From assembly GCA_017647245.1 (NCBI GenBank), contig JAGCKY010000063.1, positions 1 to 19,086 on the forward strand: DNA of 19,086 nt, written 5' to 3'. The position numbers and the translations under genes are program-made. The DNA is from Elusimicrobiaceae bacterium (GTDB lineage Bacteria; Elusimicrobiota; Elusimicrobia; Elusimicrobiales; Elusimicrobiaceae). This document shows positions 1 through 6,880 of this stretch, in pieces (position 1 is the first letter of the stretch; each line of letters starts with the position of its first letter). The notes under the pieces are model-generated. The model saw only the letters and a program-made list of their open reading frames with translations, was not told where the DNA came from and made no database searches.

Positions 1-243
1 GTTCGGGATGCGATCCCTACTTCCGCCATTAAGAAAGGCGACGTGGTACGTGCAGTTGTTGTGCGCGTAGCCCGTGAAAAAAGACGCAAAGACGGTTCCT
101 ATATTCGCTTTGATGACAACGCTGTTTGCATCATCAACGATAACGGCGAACCCAAAGGTACACGTGTGTTCGGGCCGATTGCGAGAGAACTTCGCGAAAA
201 GAACTTCTTGAAAATTATTTCGCTCGCCCCGGAGGTAATCTAA
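1..243 (+). CDS. rplN: 50S ribosomal protein L14, C-terminal part (5' end outside window)
   Basis: This is the last 80 codons of L14, a large-subunit protein that binds 23S rRNA and forms part of the bridge to the 30S subunit. Frame 1 is open from the first base and reads [20 protein letters not shown], continuing through the typical [22 protein letters not shown] and [19 protein letters not shown] segments to TAA. Full-length L14 is about 122 residues, so roughly 42 N-terminal residues lie upstream of the window. The GTG at position 43 is internal, not a start. The next gene, rplX, begins two bases downstream, and its Shine-Dalgarno sequence (GGAGG) lies within the last codons of this gene, as expected for the spc operon order rplN-rplX-rplE. 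Confidence 0.98.
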   Translation, partial: VRDAIPTSAIKKGDVVRAVVVRVAREKRRKDGSYIRFDDNAVCIINDNGEPKGTRVFGPIARELREKNFLKIISLAPEVI

Positions 244-244
244 T

Positions 245-553
245 ATGCAAGTAAAGAAAAAAGATACCGTGCTCGTAATCGCGGGCAAAGACAAAGGTAA
301 GAAAGGTGAAGTGAAATCCGTCAATCCGTCCAAAAATACCGTGACGGTTGTTGGCGTGAACATGATTTCCAAACACGTGAAACCTTCCCAAAACAAACAG
401 GGCGGCATTCAAAAGATGGAAGCTCCGTTAGACGCTTCCAATGTCGCCGTCATTTGCAGCAAATGCAAAAAAGCCATGACCCCCAAAATCAAAATTTTGG
501 ACAATGGCGAAAAAGTGCGTGTCTGCCGCAAATGCAACGAGACGCTTATTTAA
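245..553 (+). CDS. rplX: 50S ribosomal protein L24
   Basis: L24 is an assembly-initiator protein that binds 23S rRNA near its 5' end and lies near the peptide exit tunnel. The 102-residue protein starts MQVKKKDTVLVIAGKDKGKK, a KOW-type RNA-binding motif (about residues 5-35). The C-terminal part carries two CxxC pairs (C71/C74 and C94/C97), a likely zinc ribbon. This four-cysteine form occurs in many but not all bacterial L24 proteins. The GGAGG in the end of rplN is correctly spaced for this ATG. It is in the canonical spc operon position between rplN and rplE, and its length is normal for the family. Confidence 0.97.
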   Translation: MQVKKKDTVLVIAGKDKGKKGEVKSVNPSKNTVTVVGVNMISKHVKPSQNKQGGIQKMEAPLDASNVAVICSKCKKAMTPKIKILDNGEKVRVCRKCNETLI

Positions 554-567
554 TCTAGGTAAATAAC

Positions 568-1158
568 ATGACCAAAGAAACGAAAAAAACAACCAAGACC
601 GCGTCCGAATATCAGCCGACCCTGCAGAAACTCTATAAAGAGAAAGTACTGCCGGCCCTGCTGAAAGAAATGGGTGTCAAAAGCCCGATGGCCGCGCCTA
701 AATTGGAAAAGATTGTTATCAACATCGGCGTGAAAGAAGCCAGAGAAGATATTAAAGCATTAGACGTCGCCAAGGACGATTTGACCGCTATTGCGGGTCA
801 AGCCAGCCAAGTGCGCCGCGCTAAAAAATCTATCTCTAACTTCAAATTGCGTGAAGGTATGCCGATTGGCGTACGTGTCACTTTGCGTGGCGCGCGTATG
901 TTTGAATTTATGGAACGCTTCATCAACATTGCCTGCCCGCGCATTCGCGACTTTCAGGGCTTTAACCCGTCTTTTGACGGCCGCGGCAATTTGAACTTGG
1001 GCATTAAAGAACATTATATTTTCCCGGAAATTGACGTGGAAAAATCGCCCAAAGCCTATGGTATGAACATTACGTTTGTTACCAGCGCCAAGAACGACAA
1101 AGACGGCACGTTACTCATGCAATACATGGGTATGCCGTTTAAAAAGTCGGCCAAATAA
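568..1158 (+). CDS. rplE: 50S ribosomal protein L5
   Basis: L5 binds 5S rRNA and sits in the central protuberance, contacting S13 and P-site tRNA. The family signature KLEKIVINIGVKEA is at about residues 46-59, and the conserved segments REGMPIGVRVTLRG, FQGFNPSFDGRGNLNLGIKE and IFPEID follow. At 196 residues it is about 16 longer than usual. The excess is an N-terminal Lys/Thr-rich stretch (MTKETKKTTKTASEY) ahead of the normal beginning at LQKLYKEKVLPALLKEMG. No alternative ATG lies at the canonical beginning, and the ATG at 568 has a modest AGGT-type ribosome site, so I keep the long form. It follows rplX after 14 bases. Confidence 0.97.
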   Translation: MTKETKKTTKTASEYQPTLQKLYKEKVLPALLKEMGVKSPMAAPKLEKIVINIGVKEAREDIKALDVAKDDLTAIAGQASQVRRAKKSISNFKLREGMPIGVRVTLRGARMFEFMERFINIACPRIRDFQGFNPSFDGRGNLNLGIKEHYIFPEIDVEKSPKAYGMNITFVTSAKNDKDGTLLMQYMGMPFKKSAK

Positions 1159-1172
1159 GGAGTTAGGAATTT

Positions 1173-1358
1173 ATGGCTACCAAAGCATGGGTTGCAAAAA
1201 TGGCCAAAGACCAAAAGTTTGCGGTTCGGTATCATAACAGATGCCAAATCTGCGGACGTTCTCGTGGTTACTACCGCGATTTCGGCCTTTGCCGTATCTG
1301 CCTGAGAAAAATGGCACACCAGGGATTAATCCCGGGTCTGAAAAAATCTAGCTGGTAA
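1173..1358 (+). CDS. rpsN: 30S ribosomal protein S14, zinc-binding (type Z)
   Basis: S14 binds 16S rRNA in the head of the 30S subunit. At 61 residues this is the short zinc-binding form, with two CxxC pairs (C24/C27 and C40/C43) around [18 protein letters not shown] and the typical end [11 protein letters not shown]. The long form of about 100 residues, without cysteines, is what enterobacteria use. An AAGGAG sequence overlapping the rplE stop gives a good ribosome site for the ATG at 1173. The order rplE-rpsN-rpsH is standard for the spc operon. A 68-base spacer with unusual content follows it. Confidence 0.97.
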   Translation: MATKAWVAKMAKDQKFAVRYHNRCQICGRSRGYYRDFGLCRICLRKMAHQGLIPGLKKSSW

Positions 1359-1362
1359 ATAC

Positions 1363-1371
1363 AGGAGGAGG
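1363..1371 (+). promoter_or_regulatory. Very strong Shine-Dalgarno-like AGGAGGAGG with no start codon behind it
   Basis: AGGAGGAGG lies in the rpsN-rpsH spacer, but no ATG, GTG or TTG follows at a usable distance. The only triplet at normal spacing that could serve is ATT (1377), which would give a three-codon ORF ending at TAA 1386-1388. The true rpsH start is at 1427, with its own GGAGAG at 1409-1414 about 13-14 bases upstream. A CTCC at 1389-1392 could pair either with this upstream GGAG or with the rpsH GGAG. It could be a ribosome standby or regulatory leader, or a relic. The sequence is plain; the role is a guess. Confidence 0.4.
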
Positions 1372-1426
1372 CAGCGATTACAAGTTAACTCCGCAAGGAA
1401 AGTAATTTGGAGAGCTACCTGAAACT

Positions 1427-1819
1427 ATGGATCCAATTGCAGATTTCTTGACCAGAATCAGAAACGCAAATATGAAGAAAAAAGAAAAAGTGGATATCCC
1501 TTTTTCTAAAATCAAAACGGAAATTGCGCGCATTTTGAAAGAAGAAGGTTATATTGCCAACTTCAAAGCCGTGCACAATGAAACCAAAGGTGGCGTGGTT
1601 CGCGTATTTTTGAAATATACGCCGGACAACGAATGTGTCATCCAAGGTTTGCGCCGCGTTTCCAAACCGGGCCAACGGGTATATAGTGCTTACAACAATA
1701 TCCCCAAAGTCCGCGGTTCCTTTGGTATTACGATTTTATCCACGTCCAAAGGTATTATGACCGACGCACAAGCTAAAGCCGACAAAATCGGCGGCGAGCT
1801 GTTGTGCCAAGTCTGGTAG
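1427..1819 (+). CDS. rpsH: 30S ribosomal protein S8
   Basis: S8 binds the central domain of 16S rRNA and is needed for platform assembly. In E. coli it also represses the spc operon by binding its mRNA near rplE. The 130-residue product begins with the canonical MDPIADFLTRIRNAN and ends with the signature GIMTDAQAKADKIGGELLCQVW-type tail (last residues LLCQVW). Length is normal. The reading frame has a stop (TAA 1403-1405) shortly upstream, so the ATG at 1427 is the only reasonable start. Its GGAGAG ribosome site is placed farther from the ATG than usual, and a stronger unattached AGGAGGAGG lies further upstream. The TAG stop overlaps the ribosome site of rplF. Confidence 0.97.
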   Translation: MDPIADFLTRIRNANMKKKEKVDIPFSKIKTEIARILKEEGYIANFKAVHNETKGGVVRVFLKYTPDNECVIQGLRRVSKPGQRVYSAYNNIPKVRGSFGITILSTSKGIMTDAQAKADKIGGELLCQVW

Positions 1820-1827
1820 GAGGGACT

Positions 1828-2379
1828 ATGAGTAGAATCGGTAAAAAAGTAATCAATGTTCCCGCCGGTACCAAAGTGGACGTCAAAGCACAAGTCATCA
1901 CCGCCACGGGTAAGTTAGGCACCTTGTCCTATACCGTTCCGGCCGATATCGCTATCAAATTGGATAACGGTACTTTGACCTTGTCTATTGACGAAAAACG
2001 TGCCAAAGAACTAAACGCTATTCATGGTACTACCCGCGCCAATGTGTTTAACATCATTGAAGGGGTAACCAACGGTTTTAGCAAAAACTTGGAAATCAAC
2101 GGACTCGGTTACCGTGCTTCCGTGGCCGGCAAAAAGCTGACCTTGGAACTTGGTTTTTCCCACCCGGTAGTATTAGAAGTGCCGGAAGGATTAACCGTTG
2201 CCGCTGATCCCAAAAGCAACTTGTTAGAAATCAAAGGCAGCAATAAATTTGCCGTAGGCGATTTTGCCGCCAAAATCCGCCGCATCCGCCCGCCTGAGCC
2301 GTATAAAGGTAGCGGTATCAAATACCAAGGCGAACACATTGCCCGCAAAGCCGGTAAGACTGCGGCAGGAGGCAAATAA
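1828..2379 (+). CDS. rplF: 50S ribosomal protein L6
   Basis: L6 binds 23S rRNA near the sarcin-ricin loop and the GTPase-associated region. It starts [20 protein letters not shown] and ends with the family signature [17 protein letters not shown] followed by RKAGKTA, giving 183 residues, close to the usual 175-185. An in-frame codon at 1804 would add eight residues overlapping rpsH. I reject it because AGGAGGG at 1819-1825 places the ribosome on the ATG at 1828 and MSRIGK is the conserved beginning. The gene sits between rpsH and rplR as in the standard spc operon. Confidence 0.97.
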   Translation: MSRIGKKVINVPAGTKVDVKAQVITATGKLGTLSYTVPADIAIKLDNGTLTLSIDEKRAKELNAIHGTTRANVFNIIEGVTNGFSKNLEINGLGYRASVAGKKLTLELGFSHPVVLEVPEGLTVAADPKSNLLEIKGSNKFAVGDFAAKIRRIRPPEPYKGSGIKYQGEHIARKAGKTAAGGK

Positions 2380-2381
2380 GT

Positions 2382-2750
2382 ATGGCTACTAAACAAGAAA
2401 GATATCAGTTTAGAAAAGACAGAAGCCGCAAACATTTGTTGGCGGCCGCCGGTGCTCACCGCCCGCGCTTGTCTGTTTACAGAAGCTTGAAATATATCTA
2501 TGCCCAAATCATTGATGACAATACGCACAGCACGTTAGTGTCTGCAACGACGTTGTCTAAAGAATTGGCCGGTAAATTTGAAACGTCCGGCAAAAGCATA
2601 GACGCTGCCAAAGCTTTAGGCGAAGTAATTGCCAAAAAAGCTTTGGAAAAAGGCATTACCGAAGTAATGTTTGACCGCGGTGGCCGCGTATACCATGGCA
2701 GAATTAAAGCCCTGGCCGATGCCGCGCGTGCAGCAGGACTGAAATTCTAA
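2382..2750 (+). CDS. rplR: 50S ribosomal protein L18
   Basis: L18 binds 5S rRNA together with L5 and helps attach it to the large subunit. The 122-residue protein shows a basic N-terminus ([15 protein letters not shown]), then the conserved core [20 protein letters not shown], and a C-terminal [26 protein letters not shown] match to the family's [24 protein letters not shown]. The length is typical. AGGAGG at 2367-2372, inside the last codons of rplF, fits the ATG at 2382, two bases after the rplF stop. This tight spacing suggests translational coupling. Confidence 0.97.
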   Translation: MATKQERYQFRKDRSRKHLLAAAGAHRPRLSVYRSLKYIYAQIIDDNTHSTLVSATTLSKELAGKFETSGKSIDAAKALGEVIAKKALEKGITEVMFDRGGRVYHGRIKALADAARAAGLKF

Positions 2751-2764
2751 GTAAGGTGATTTTA

Positions 2765-3349
2765 ATGACCAACGAACTGAAAAAAGAAGCGAAAGGCAAA
2801 AAAGCCGAGTTTCAAAAGGTGAAACCCGCGTCCGAAGGTAAAACCACCGTCATCCACGTAGCCCGCACGGCCAAAGTGGTAAAAGGCGGTAAGCGTTTCG
2901 GTTTCCGCGCCCTGGTGGTAGTCGGAGACGGAAACGGCAAAGTGGGTGTCGCCATCGGTAAAGCCAATCAAGTGCAACTCGCTATCGGCAAAGCCGAAGT
3001 GCATGCACGCAAAAATATGATTACGTTCCCCGTAGTGGGCGATACGATTCCGCACGAAGTCATCGGCAAATTTGGTGCTGCTTCCGTGTGGATGAAACCC
3101 GCTGCCCCGGGTACCGGTGTAATCGCCGGCGCCGGTGTGCGCCTGGTGTTTGAAGCCGCCGGGATCAAAGACGTATTGGCCAGAAGCTTGGGTAGCAATA
3201 ACCCGTGCAACTTGGTCTATGCCACGTTAGAAGCATTGAAAATGTTAAAAAACAAAGAAACAGTCAATGTGATTCGTGGTAAAGTCAAAGCTGAAGAAGA
3301 AGCCCCCAAAGCGGAAGAAAAACCCGCGGCGGAAGTAGCGGCCAACTAG
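2765..3349 (+). CDS. rpsE: 30S ribosomal protein S5, with extended ends
   Basis: S5 shapes the 30S mRNA entry and decoding region and affects translational accuracy. The S5 signature, with [22 protein letters not shown] (about residues 46-67), is clear. Further on come [19 protein letters not shown], the GTGVIAG loop and [15 protein letters not shown]. The start at ATG 2765 is preferred over the in-frame GTG at 2756 because AAGG at 2753-2756 is properly spaced for it. The 194-residue product is about 25-30 longer than usual. It has a Lys-rich N-terminal lead (residues 1-28) and an acidic Ala/Glu-rich tail (about 175-194). No rpmD gene follows, although L30 normally comes next. Confidence 0.97.
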   Translation: MTNELKKEAKGKKAEFQKVKPASEGKTTVIHVARTAKVVKGGKRFGFRALVVVGDGNGKVGVAIGKANQVQLAIGKAEVHARKNMITFPVVGDTIPHEVIGKFGAASVWMKPAAPGTGVIAGAGVRLVFEAAGIKDVLARSLGSNNPCNLVYATLEALKMLKNKETVNVIRGKVKAEEEAPKAEEKPAAEVAAN

Positions 3350-3367
3350 TGTAGAGGAGAGAGAACT

Positions 3368-3826
3368 ATGGTAAGCTTAAACAAACTTTTCCCCAAACAC
3401 GGAGCCCGCAAACCCCGCAAACGCTTAGGTTTAGGCGCCGCGTCGGGTCTTGGTAACTATTGCGGTAAAGGTATGAAAGGTCAAACCTCTCGTTCCGGTA
3501 ACACCCGCAAAGAAAGTAAAGCCGGCGGTCAAATGCCGCTCGTGCGCCAAACCCCGAAAAGCGGTTTCTCTAACAAAGACTTTGCGCGTCGCTTTGACTA
3601 CGTCAATGTAGGCACTTTGGATAAACTCTTTAAAGCCGGTGCGGAAGTAACGCCGGAAGTATTGAAGAAAGCCGGTGCTATTCATGATGTTACCAGCGTC
3701 AAAATCTTGGGCATGGGCGAACTGTCCAAAGCTCTGAAAGTTTCTGCACATGGTTTTTCCAAAACAGCCAAAGCCGCTATTGAAAAAGCCGGCGGAAACG
3801 TAACTGTGATTGGGAAAACTAAATAA
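3368..3826 (+). CDS. rplO: 50S ribosomal protein L15
   Basis: L15 is a late-assembly large-subunit protein with a long extended N-terminal arm through 23S rRNA. The N-terminus is Gly/Lys/Arg-rich, with KHGARKPRKRLGLGAASGLGNYCGKGMKGQTSR corresponding to the family's RKRVGRGxGSGxGKTxGRGxKGQxSR. A globular C-terminal part ends in KAAIEKAGGNVTVI. The length of 152 is normal. An AGAGGAGA ribosome site lies 8 bases before ATG 3368. Only 18 bases separate it from rpsE, with no room for rpmD. Its stop codon overlaps the secY start by one base (TAATG), so the two genes are probably translationally coupled. Confidence 0.97.
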   Translation: MVSLNKLFPKHGARKPRKRLGLGAASGLGNYCGKGMKGQTSRSGNTRKESKAGGQMPLVRQTPKSGFSNKDFARRFDYVNVGTLDKLFKAGAEVTPEVLKKAGAIHDVTSVKILGMGELSKALKVSAHGFSKTAKAAIEKAGGNVTVIGKTK

Positions 3827-5163
3827 TGGAAAACAATCCGGTCGCGAATATTTTTAACGCTCCCGAGCTAAAGAAAAGACTGCTTTTCTTGCTCGGGGCG
3901 TTGGCTGTATTCCGCATTGCGGCAGCCATCCCCATACCGGGGATCAATACCGATGTTCTGCGCCAATTGTTTGCCGCGCATGAAAACGGTATTTTGGGCT
4001 TTATGAACATTTTCTCCGGCGGTGCGCTGGGGAAATTCTCCATTTTAGCTCTGGGCATTATGCCTTACATTAACGCGTCCATCATCATCAGCTTGGTACG
4101 CGGTGCGCATATTTTTCCGGCGTTGGACCGCATGCACAAAGAAGGTGAAGCGGGCCGCCGCAAAGAAAATCAAATCACCCGCATCTTTACGTTATTCTTG
4201 GCCGCTTTGCAAGGCGCCATGATGACCTTTGCCATTACCAAAGTGGAAGGTGCAGGCGGTGTGGCGGCAGTAGTTAATCCGTCTTTCTTTTTCTATTTGA
4301 CGACGGTGCTGACGCTGTGCACAGGCACGATGTTTGTGATGTGGCTGGGCGAACAGATTACCGAAAAAGGTGTGGGCAATGGTATTTCGCTGATCATCTT
4401 TGCCGGTATTGTGGACCGCTTGCCTAGCGCCATTATGGAAGTTGTCAACCGTGTTAAAGCCGATGAAATGGATTTCTTCATGGCGTTGGTGATTTTCGCC
4501 GCGGCGATTATCATTACGGGCTTGGTGGTGTGGTTGGAAACAGCCCAGCGCCAAATCCCGGTGCAATATGCCAAACGTCAAGTCGGTAATAAAATGTACG
4601 GCGGGCAGACCAGCTATTTGCCGCTCAAAATTGACCAGAGCGGTGTGATCGCGGTAATCTTTGCCTCGTCCGTGATTTCCTTGCCGCTGACGATTGCCAG
4701 CTTTAACCGGGAAGCTCCTTGGGCGCAACGCTTAATGGAATTCATGAGCCATAACAGCGTGTGGTATATGGTGTTGTTCTCTGCGTTGATTATTTTCTTC
4801 TGCTATTTCTACAACTCCATGACCATTAACCCGGCTGATTTGGCCGACAATATGAAAAAATGGGGCGGTTTTATTCCGGGTATTCGTCCGGGCGAGCCGA
4901 CCAAAAATTATATTGAATGGGTGATGAACCGCTTAACTTTCTGCGGTGCGATTGCCGTTTGTTTAATCTCCGTGTTGCCGGATTTCTTCCGCGCAGAATT
5001 TAACGTAGATTTTTACTTCGGTGGTACGGCGCTGCTGATTGTGGTCGGCGTAGCATTAGATACCGTCAGCCAAATTCAAGCGCATTTGTTAGCGCGCAAT
5101 TATGAGCCGTTGCTCAAAGGTACAAAACGTATCAAAGGGCGCTGGTTTAACGTAGGGCAATAA
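3826..5163 (+). CDS. secY: Preprotein translocase subunit SecY
   Basis: SecY is the channel subunit of the SecYEG translocon, which exports unfolded proteins and inserts membrane proteins. The 445-residue product has about ten hydrophobic segments. Family features include the plug-region start PIPGINTD (about residues 36-43), FSILALGIMPYINASIII (TM2 region), the cytoplasmic KEGEAGRRKENQITR loop, LGEQITEKGVGNGISLIIF, and the C-terminal FGGTALLIVVGVALDTVSQIQAHL. The length is typical. It overlaps rplO by one base and sits at the expected end of the spc operon. The start lacks a strong ribosome site, consistent with coupling to rplO. A striking perfect hairpin lies just downstream. Confidence 0.98.
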   Translation: MENNPVANIFNAPELKKRLLFLLGALAVFRIAAAIPIPGINTDVLRQLFAAHENGILGFMNIFSGGALGKFSILALGIMPYINASIIISLVRGAHIFPALDRMHKEGEAGRRKENQITRIFTLFLAALQGAMMTFAITKVEGAGGVAAVVNPSFFFYLTTVLTLCTGTMFVMWLGEQITEKGVGNGISLIIFAGIVDRLPSAIMEVVNRVKADEMDFFMALVIFAAAIIITGLVVWLETAQRQIPVQYAKRQVGNKMYGGQTSYLPLKIDQSGVIAVIFASSVISLPLTIASFNREAPWAQRLMEFMSHNSVWYMVLFSALIIFFCYFYNSMTINPADLADNMKKWGGFIPGIRPGEPTKNYIEWVMNRLTFCGAIAVCLISVLPDFFRAEFNVDFYFGGTALLIVVGVALDTVSQIQAHLLARNYEPLLKGTKRIKGRWFNVGQ

Positions 5164-5181
5164 ACCTACAAATAGTTTTAA

Positions 5182-5221
5182 CTTTTGCGTTTAGACTCAC
5201 TATAGAGTCTAAACGCAAAAG
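5182..5221 (+). repeat. Perfect 17-bp inverted repeat with 6-base loop between secY and adk
   Basis: The left arm CTTTTGCGTTTAGACTC (5182-5198) and right arm GAGTCTAAACGCAAAAG (5205-5221) are exact reverse complements around the loop ACTATA (5199-5204). On RNA it would form a stable uninterrupted stem. No U-run follows on either strand, so it is not a standard intrinsic terminator. It lies 18 bases after the secY stop and 17 bases before the adk ATG. The heptamer GTCTAAA of the right arm recurs at 5223-5229, next to the adk ribosome-binding region. Possible roles are an mRNA processing or stability element, an attenuator between the spc block and adk, or a dispersed palindromic repeat. The structure is certain; the function is unknown. 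Confidence 0.85.
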
Positions 5222-5238
5222 CGTCTAAAGAGAATAAA

Positions 5239-5874
5239 ATGGACATTATACTCATGGGCGCTCCGGGCGCCGGAAAAGGCACACAAGCGGAGCGACTACA
5301 AAAAGAGTTACATTGCACGCATATTTCTACGGGTGACGTACTGCGTAAAGAAATGGCCAGCGGCAGTGAACTGGGAAAAGAAATTTCTGCGGTGATTAAC
5401 CGCGGTGATTTAATTTCCGATGAGATGATGCTGTCCATTTTGAAAAAAGTAGTTGCAGGTGCAAAGGGCGATATTATTTTTGACGGATTTCCGCGCACGG
5501 TACAGCAAGCGCAAATGTTGGATAATATGCTGGCAGAAACGGGCCGCAAACCCGGTAAAGTAATACATATTTCGTTACCGGAAGAAGTAGTAATTGCCCG
5601 TTTGTCTGCGCGCAAACAATGCAAGTTACCGTCGGGCGAAACCAAACAAATCGGTCCGGATTTTTCGCTGGCAGATTGCCAAGCACAAGGCGGCGAAATT
5701 TTTACGCGCAAAGATGATACACCCGAAAGTATTTCACATCGTTTATCAGTGTATCATAAACAGACCGCCCCGGTGGTGGAATTTTACCGCAACGCGGGAA
5801 GATTTGTAGAAGTTAATGGCGACCAAACACCTGATGAAGTGTTTGCCGATTTGTTAAAAATTTTGAAGGCGTAA
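5239..5874 (+). CDS. adk: Adenylate kinase with incomplete zinc-lid cysteines
   Basis: Adenylate kinase interconverts ATP + AMP and 2 ADP in the cytosol and sets adenylate energy charge. The 211-residue product starts MDIILMGAPGAGKGTQAERL, whose P-loop is GAPGAGKGT at residues 7-15. STGDVLR (AMP site) is at about 30-36, FDGFPRT at 81-87 and RKDDTPESISHRL at about 157-169. The length shows a long-lid enzyme. Zinc-lid relatives have two CxxC pairs. Here the first cysteine of each is present (C128, C147), but the partners at 131 and 150 are Pro and Gln, so the classical four-cysteine zinc site is not intact. The gene sits between secY and map, a widespread bacterial arrangement. The ribosome site is only a weak AAAGAGA. 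Confidence 0.97.
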   Translation: MDIILMGAPGAGKGTQAERLQKELHCTHISTGDVLRKEMASGSELGKEISAVINRGDLISDEMMLSILKKVVAGAKGDIIFDGFPRTVQQAQMLDNMLAETGRKPGKVIHISLPEEVVIARLSARKQCKLPSGETKQIGPDFSLADCQAQGGEIFTRKDDTPESISHRLSVYHKQTAPVVEFYRNAGRFVEVNGDQTPDEVFADLLKILKA

Positions 5875-5875
5875 T

Positions 5876-6628
5876 ATGATTGAAGTAAAAAACGAGCACG
5901 AATTAGAGTTAATGCGAAACGCGGGCAAAGTGACCGCGGCGGTGCTTGAGAAAATGACACAAGCGGTACAACCGGGTGTGTCCACATTGGATTTGGATGT
6001 CATAGCCGAAAAAACGATACGCTCTTTCGGAGCGGTACCGCTTTTTCTGGGTTATGGCGGATTTCCGGGCAGTATTTGCGCGTCTGTCAACGAAGAAGTC
6101 GTGCACGGAATCCCCAAAAAAGGTAAAATATTAAAGAGTGGTGATATCATCAGTATTGATACAGGAGCCAAGCTTGACGGTTTCTGTTCAGATGCCGCAA
6201 TCACCCTCGGCGTCGGCAAAGTTTCCGACGAAGCCCAACGATTAATGGACGTGACGAAAAAGTCACTTTATAAAGCCATCGGGCTAGTCAAACCGGGTAT
6301 CCGTTTAGGAGATATCGGACACACGGTGGAGACGTATGCCGAGCAACAAGGCATGGGCGTGGTGCGCGATTATTGCGGCCACGGCATTGGCCGTACGATG
6401 CACGAGGAGCCGTCTATTCCGAATTTCGGAAAAGCCGGCACTGGTCCTGTTTTACAGGCGGGCATGGTGCTTGCCATTGAACCCATGTTAACTGCGGGAA
6501 CATGGAGAGTCAGGCAGCTTAGTGACGGATGGACAGTAGTCACGCGGGACGGCAGTTACGCGGCCCACTTTGAACATACTGTTGCTGTTACGGCTAACGG
6601 CAGTGAAATTTTTACTGCTTTTGAATAA
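5876..6628 (+). CDS. map: Type I methionine aminopeptidase
   Basis: This metalloenzyme removes the initiator methionine from nascent proteins whose second residue is small. The 250-residue product has all metal ligands of the family: D95 (SIDTG), D106 (CSDAA), H169 (GHGIG), E202 (AIEPM) and E233 (FEHTV), plus the substrate-binding H77 (VVHGIP). Without an N-terminal zinc-finger extension it is the short class Ia form. It starts one base after the adk stop (TAATATG), suggesting coupling with adk. The secY-adk-map-infA order is common in bacteria. The stop codon lies within a small AT-rich hairpin (6623-6641). Confidence 0.97.
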   Translation: MIEVKNEHELELMRNAGKVTAAVLEKMTQAVQPGVSTLDLDVIAEKTIRSFGAVPLFLGYGGFPGSICASVNEEVVHGIPKKGKILKSGDIISIDTGAKLDGFCSDAAITLGVGKVSDEAQRLMDVTKKSLYKAIGLVKPGIRLGDIGHTVETYAEQQGMGVVRDYCGHGIGRTMHEEPSIPNFGKAGTGPVLQAGMVLAIEPMLTAGTWRVRQLSDGWTVVTRDGSYAAHFEHTVAVTANGSEIFTAFE

Positions 6629-6641
6629 ACTTAGTTTATTC
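6623..6641 (+). repeat. Small 8-bp inverted repeat over the map stop codon
   Basis: GAATAAAC (6623-6630), spacer TTA, GTTTATTC (6634-6641) is a perfect 8-bp stem with a 3-base loop that includes the map TAA stop (6626-6628). It is AT-rich (two G-C pairs) and has no U-run after it, so it is weak and may be fortuitous. It lies at the start of the 39-base map-infA spacer. Confidence 0.4.
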
Positions 6642-6667
6642 TGAAATTTAATCCAAACCGGAGATGT

Positions 6668-6880
6668 ATGAGCGATAAAATAGAAGTAGAAGGCAAAGTC
6701 TTGGAATCCTTGCCAAACGCGATGTTCAAAATTGAAATCCCGGGCGGCAAAATTATTCTAGGACACATATCCGGGAAAATGAGAGTCCATCATATAAGAA
6801 TTTTGCCCGGAGACAAAGTGAAATTAGAATTGTCTCCGTACGACTTAACCAAAGGCAGAATAACTTATAGGGAGAAATAA
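6668..6880 (+). CDS. infA: Translation initiation factor IF-1
   Basis: IF-1 binds the 30S A site during initiation and works with IF-2 and IF-3. The 70-residue protein is a single OB fold. It reads [20 protein letters not shown], then [20 protein letters not shown], then [13 protein letters not shown]; bacterial IF-1 typically has the same VxExLPNAMFxVxL, GKMRxxxIRIxxGD and YDLTxGRIxYRxK pattern. CGGAG shortly upstream of ATG 6668 serves as ribosome site; an out-of-frame ATG at 6664 is ignored. Its stop immediately abuts the rpmJ start. Confidence 0.97.
   Translation: MSDKIEVEGKVLESLPNAMFKIEIPGGKIILGHISGKMRVHHIRILPGDKVKLELSPYDLTKGRITYREK

Noticed and set aside
1804..1827. Upstream in-frame start for rplF
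   Set aside because: It lies within rpsH; AGGAGGG and the conserved MSRIGK beginning place the start at 1828.
2109..2528. Antisense reading frame (about 139 codons, - strand) across rplF and rplR
   Set aside because: No motif and no ribosome site; both + strand genes are certain.
2756..2764. GTG start for rpsE, three codons upstream
   Set aside because: The GTG overlaps the AAGG that serves as ribosome site for the ATG at 2765.
4192..4728. Antisense reading frame (about 178 codons, - strand) inside secY
   Set aside because: His/Arg/Gln-rich translation without any family motif, lying wholly opposite a highly conserved gene.
5194..5205. GACTCACTATAG, a 12-base match to the core of the T7 RNA polymerase promoter
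   Set aside because: The six bases on the 5' side of the T7 consensus (TAATAC) are not matched, and the sequence is fully explained as the centre of the perfect palindrome. No phage genes are near. Most likely coincidence.
6611..6640. Possible promoter before infA (TTTACT ... TTTATT)
   Set aside because: Both boxes are weak, the spacing is 18, and the region is AT-rich; indistinguishable from chance.
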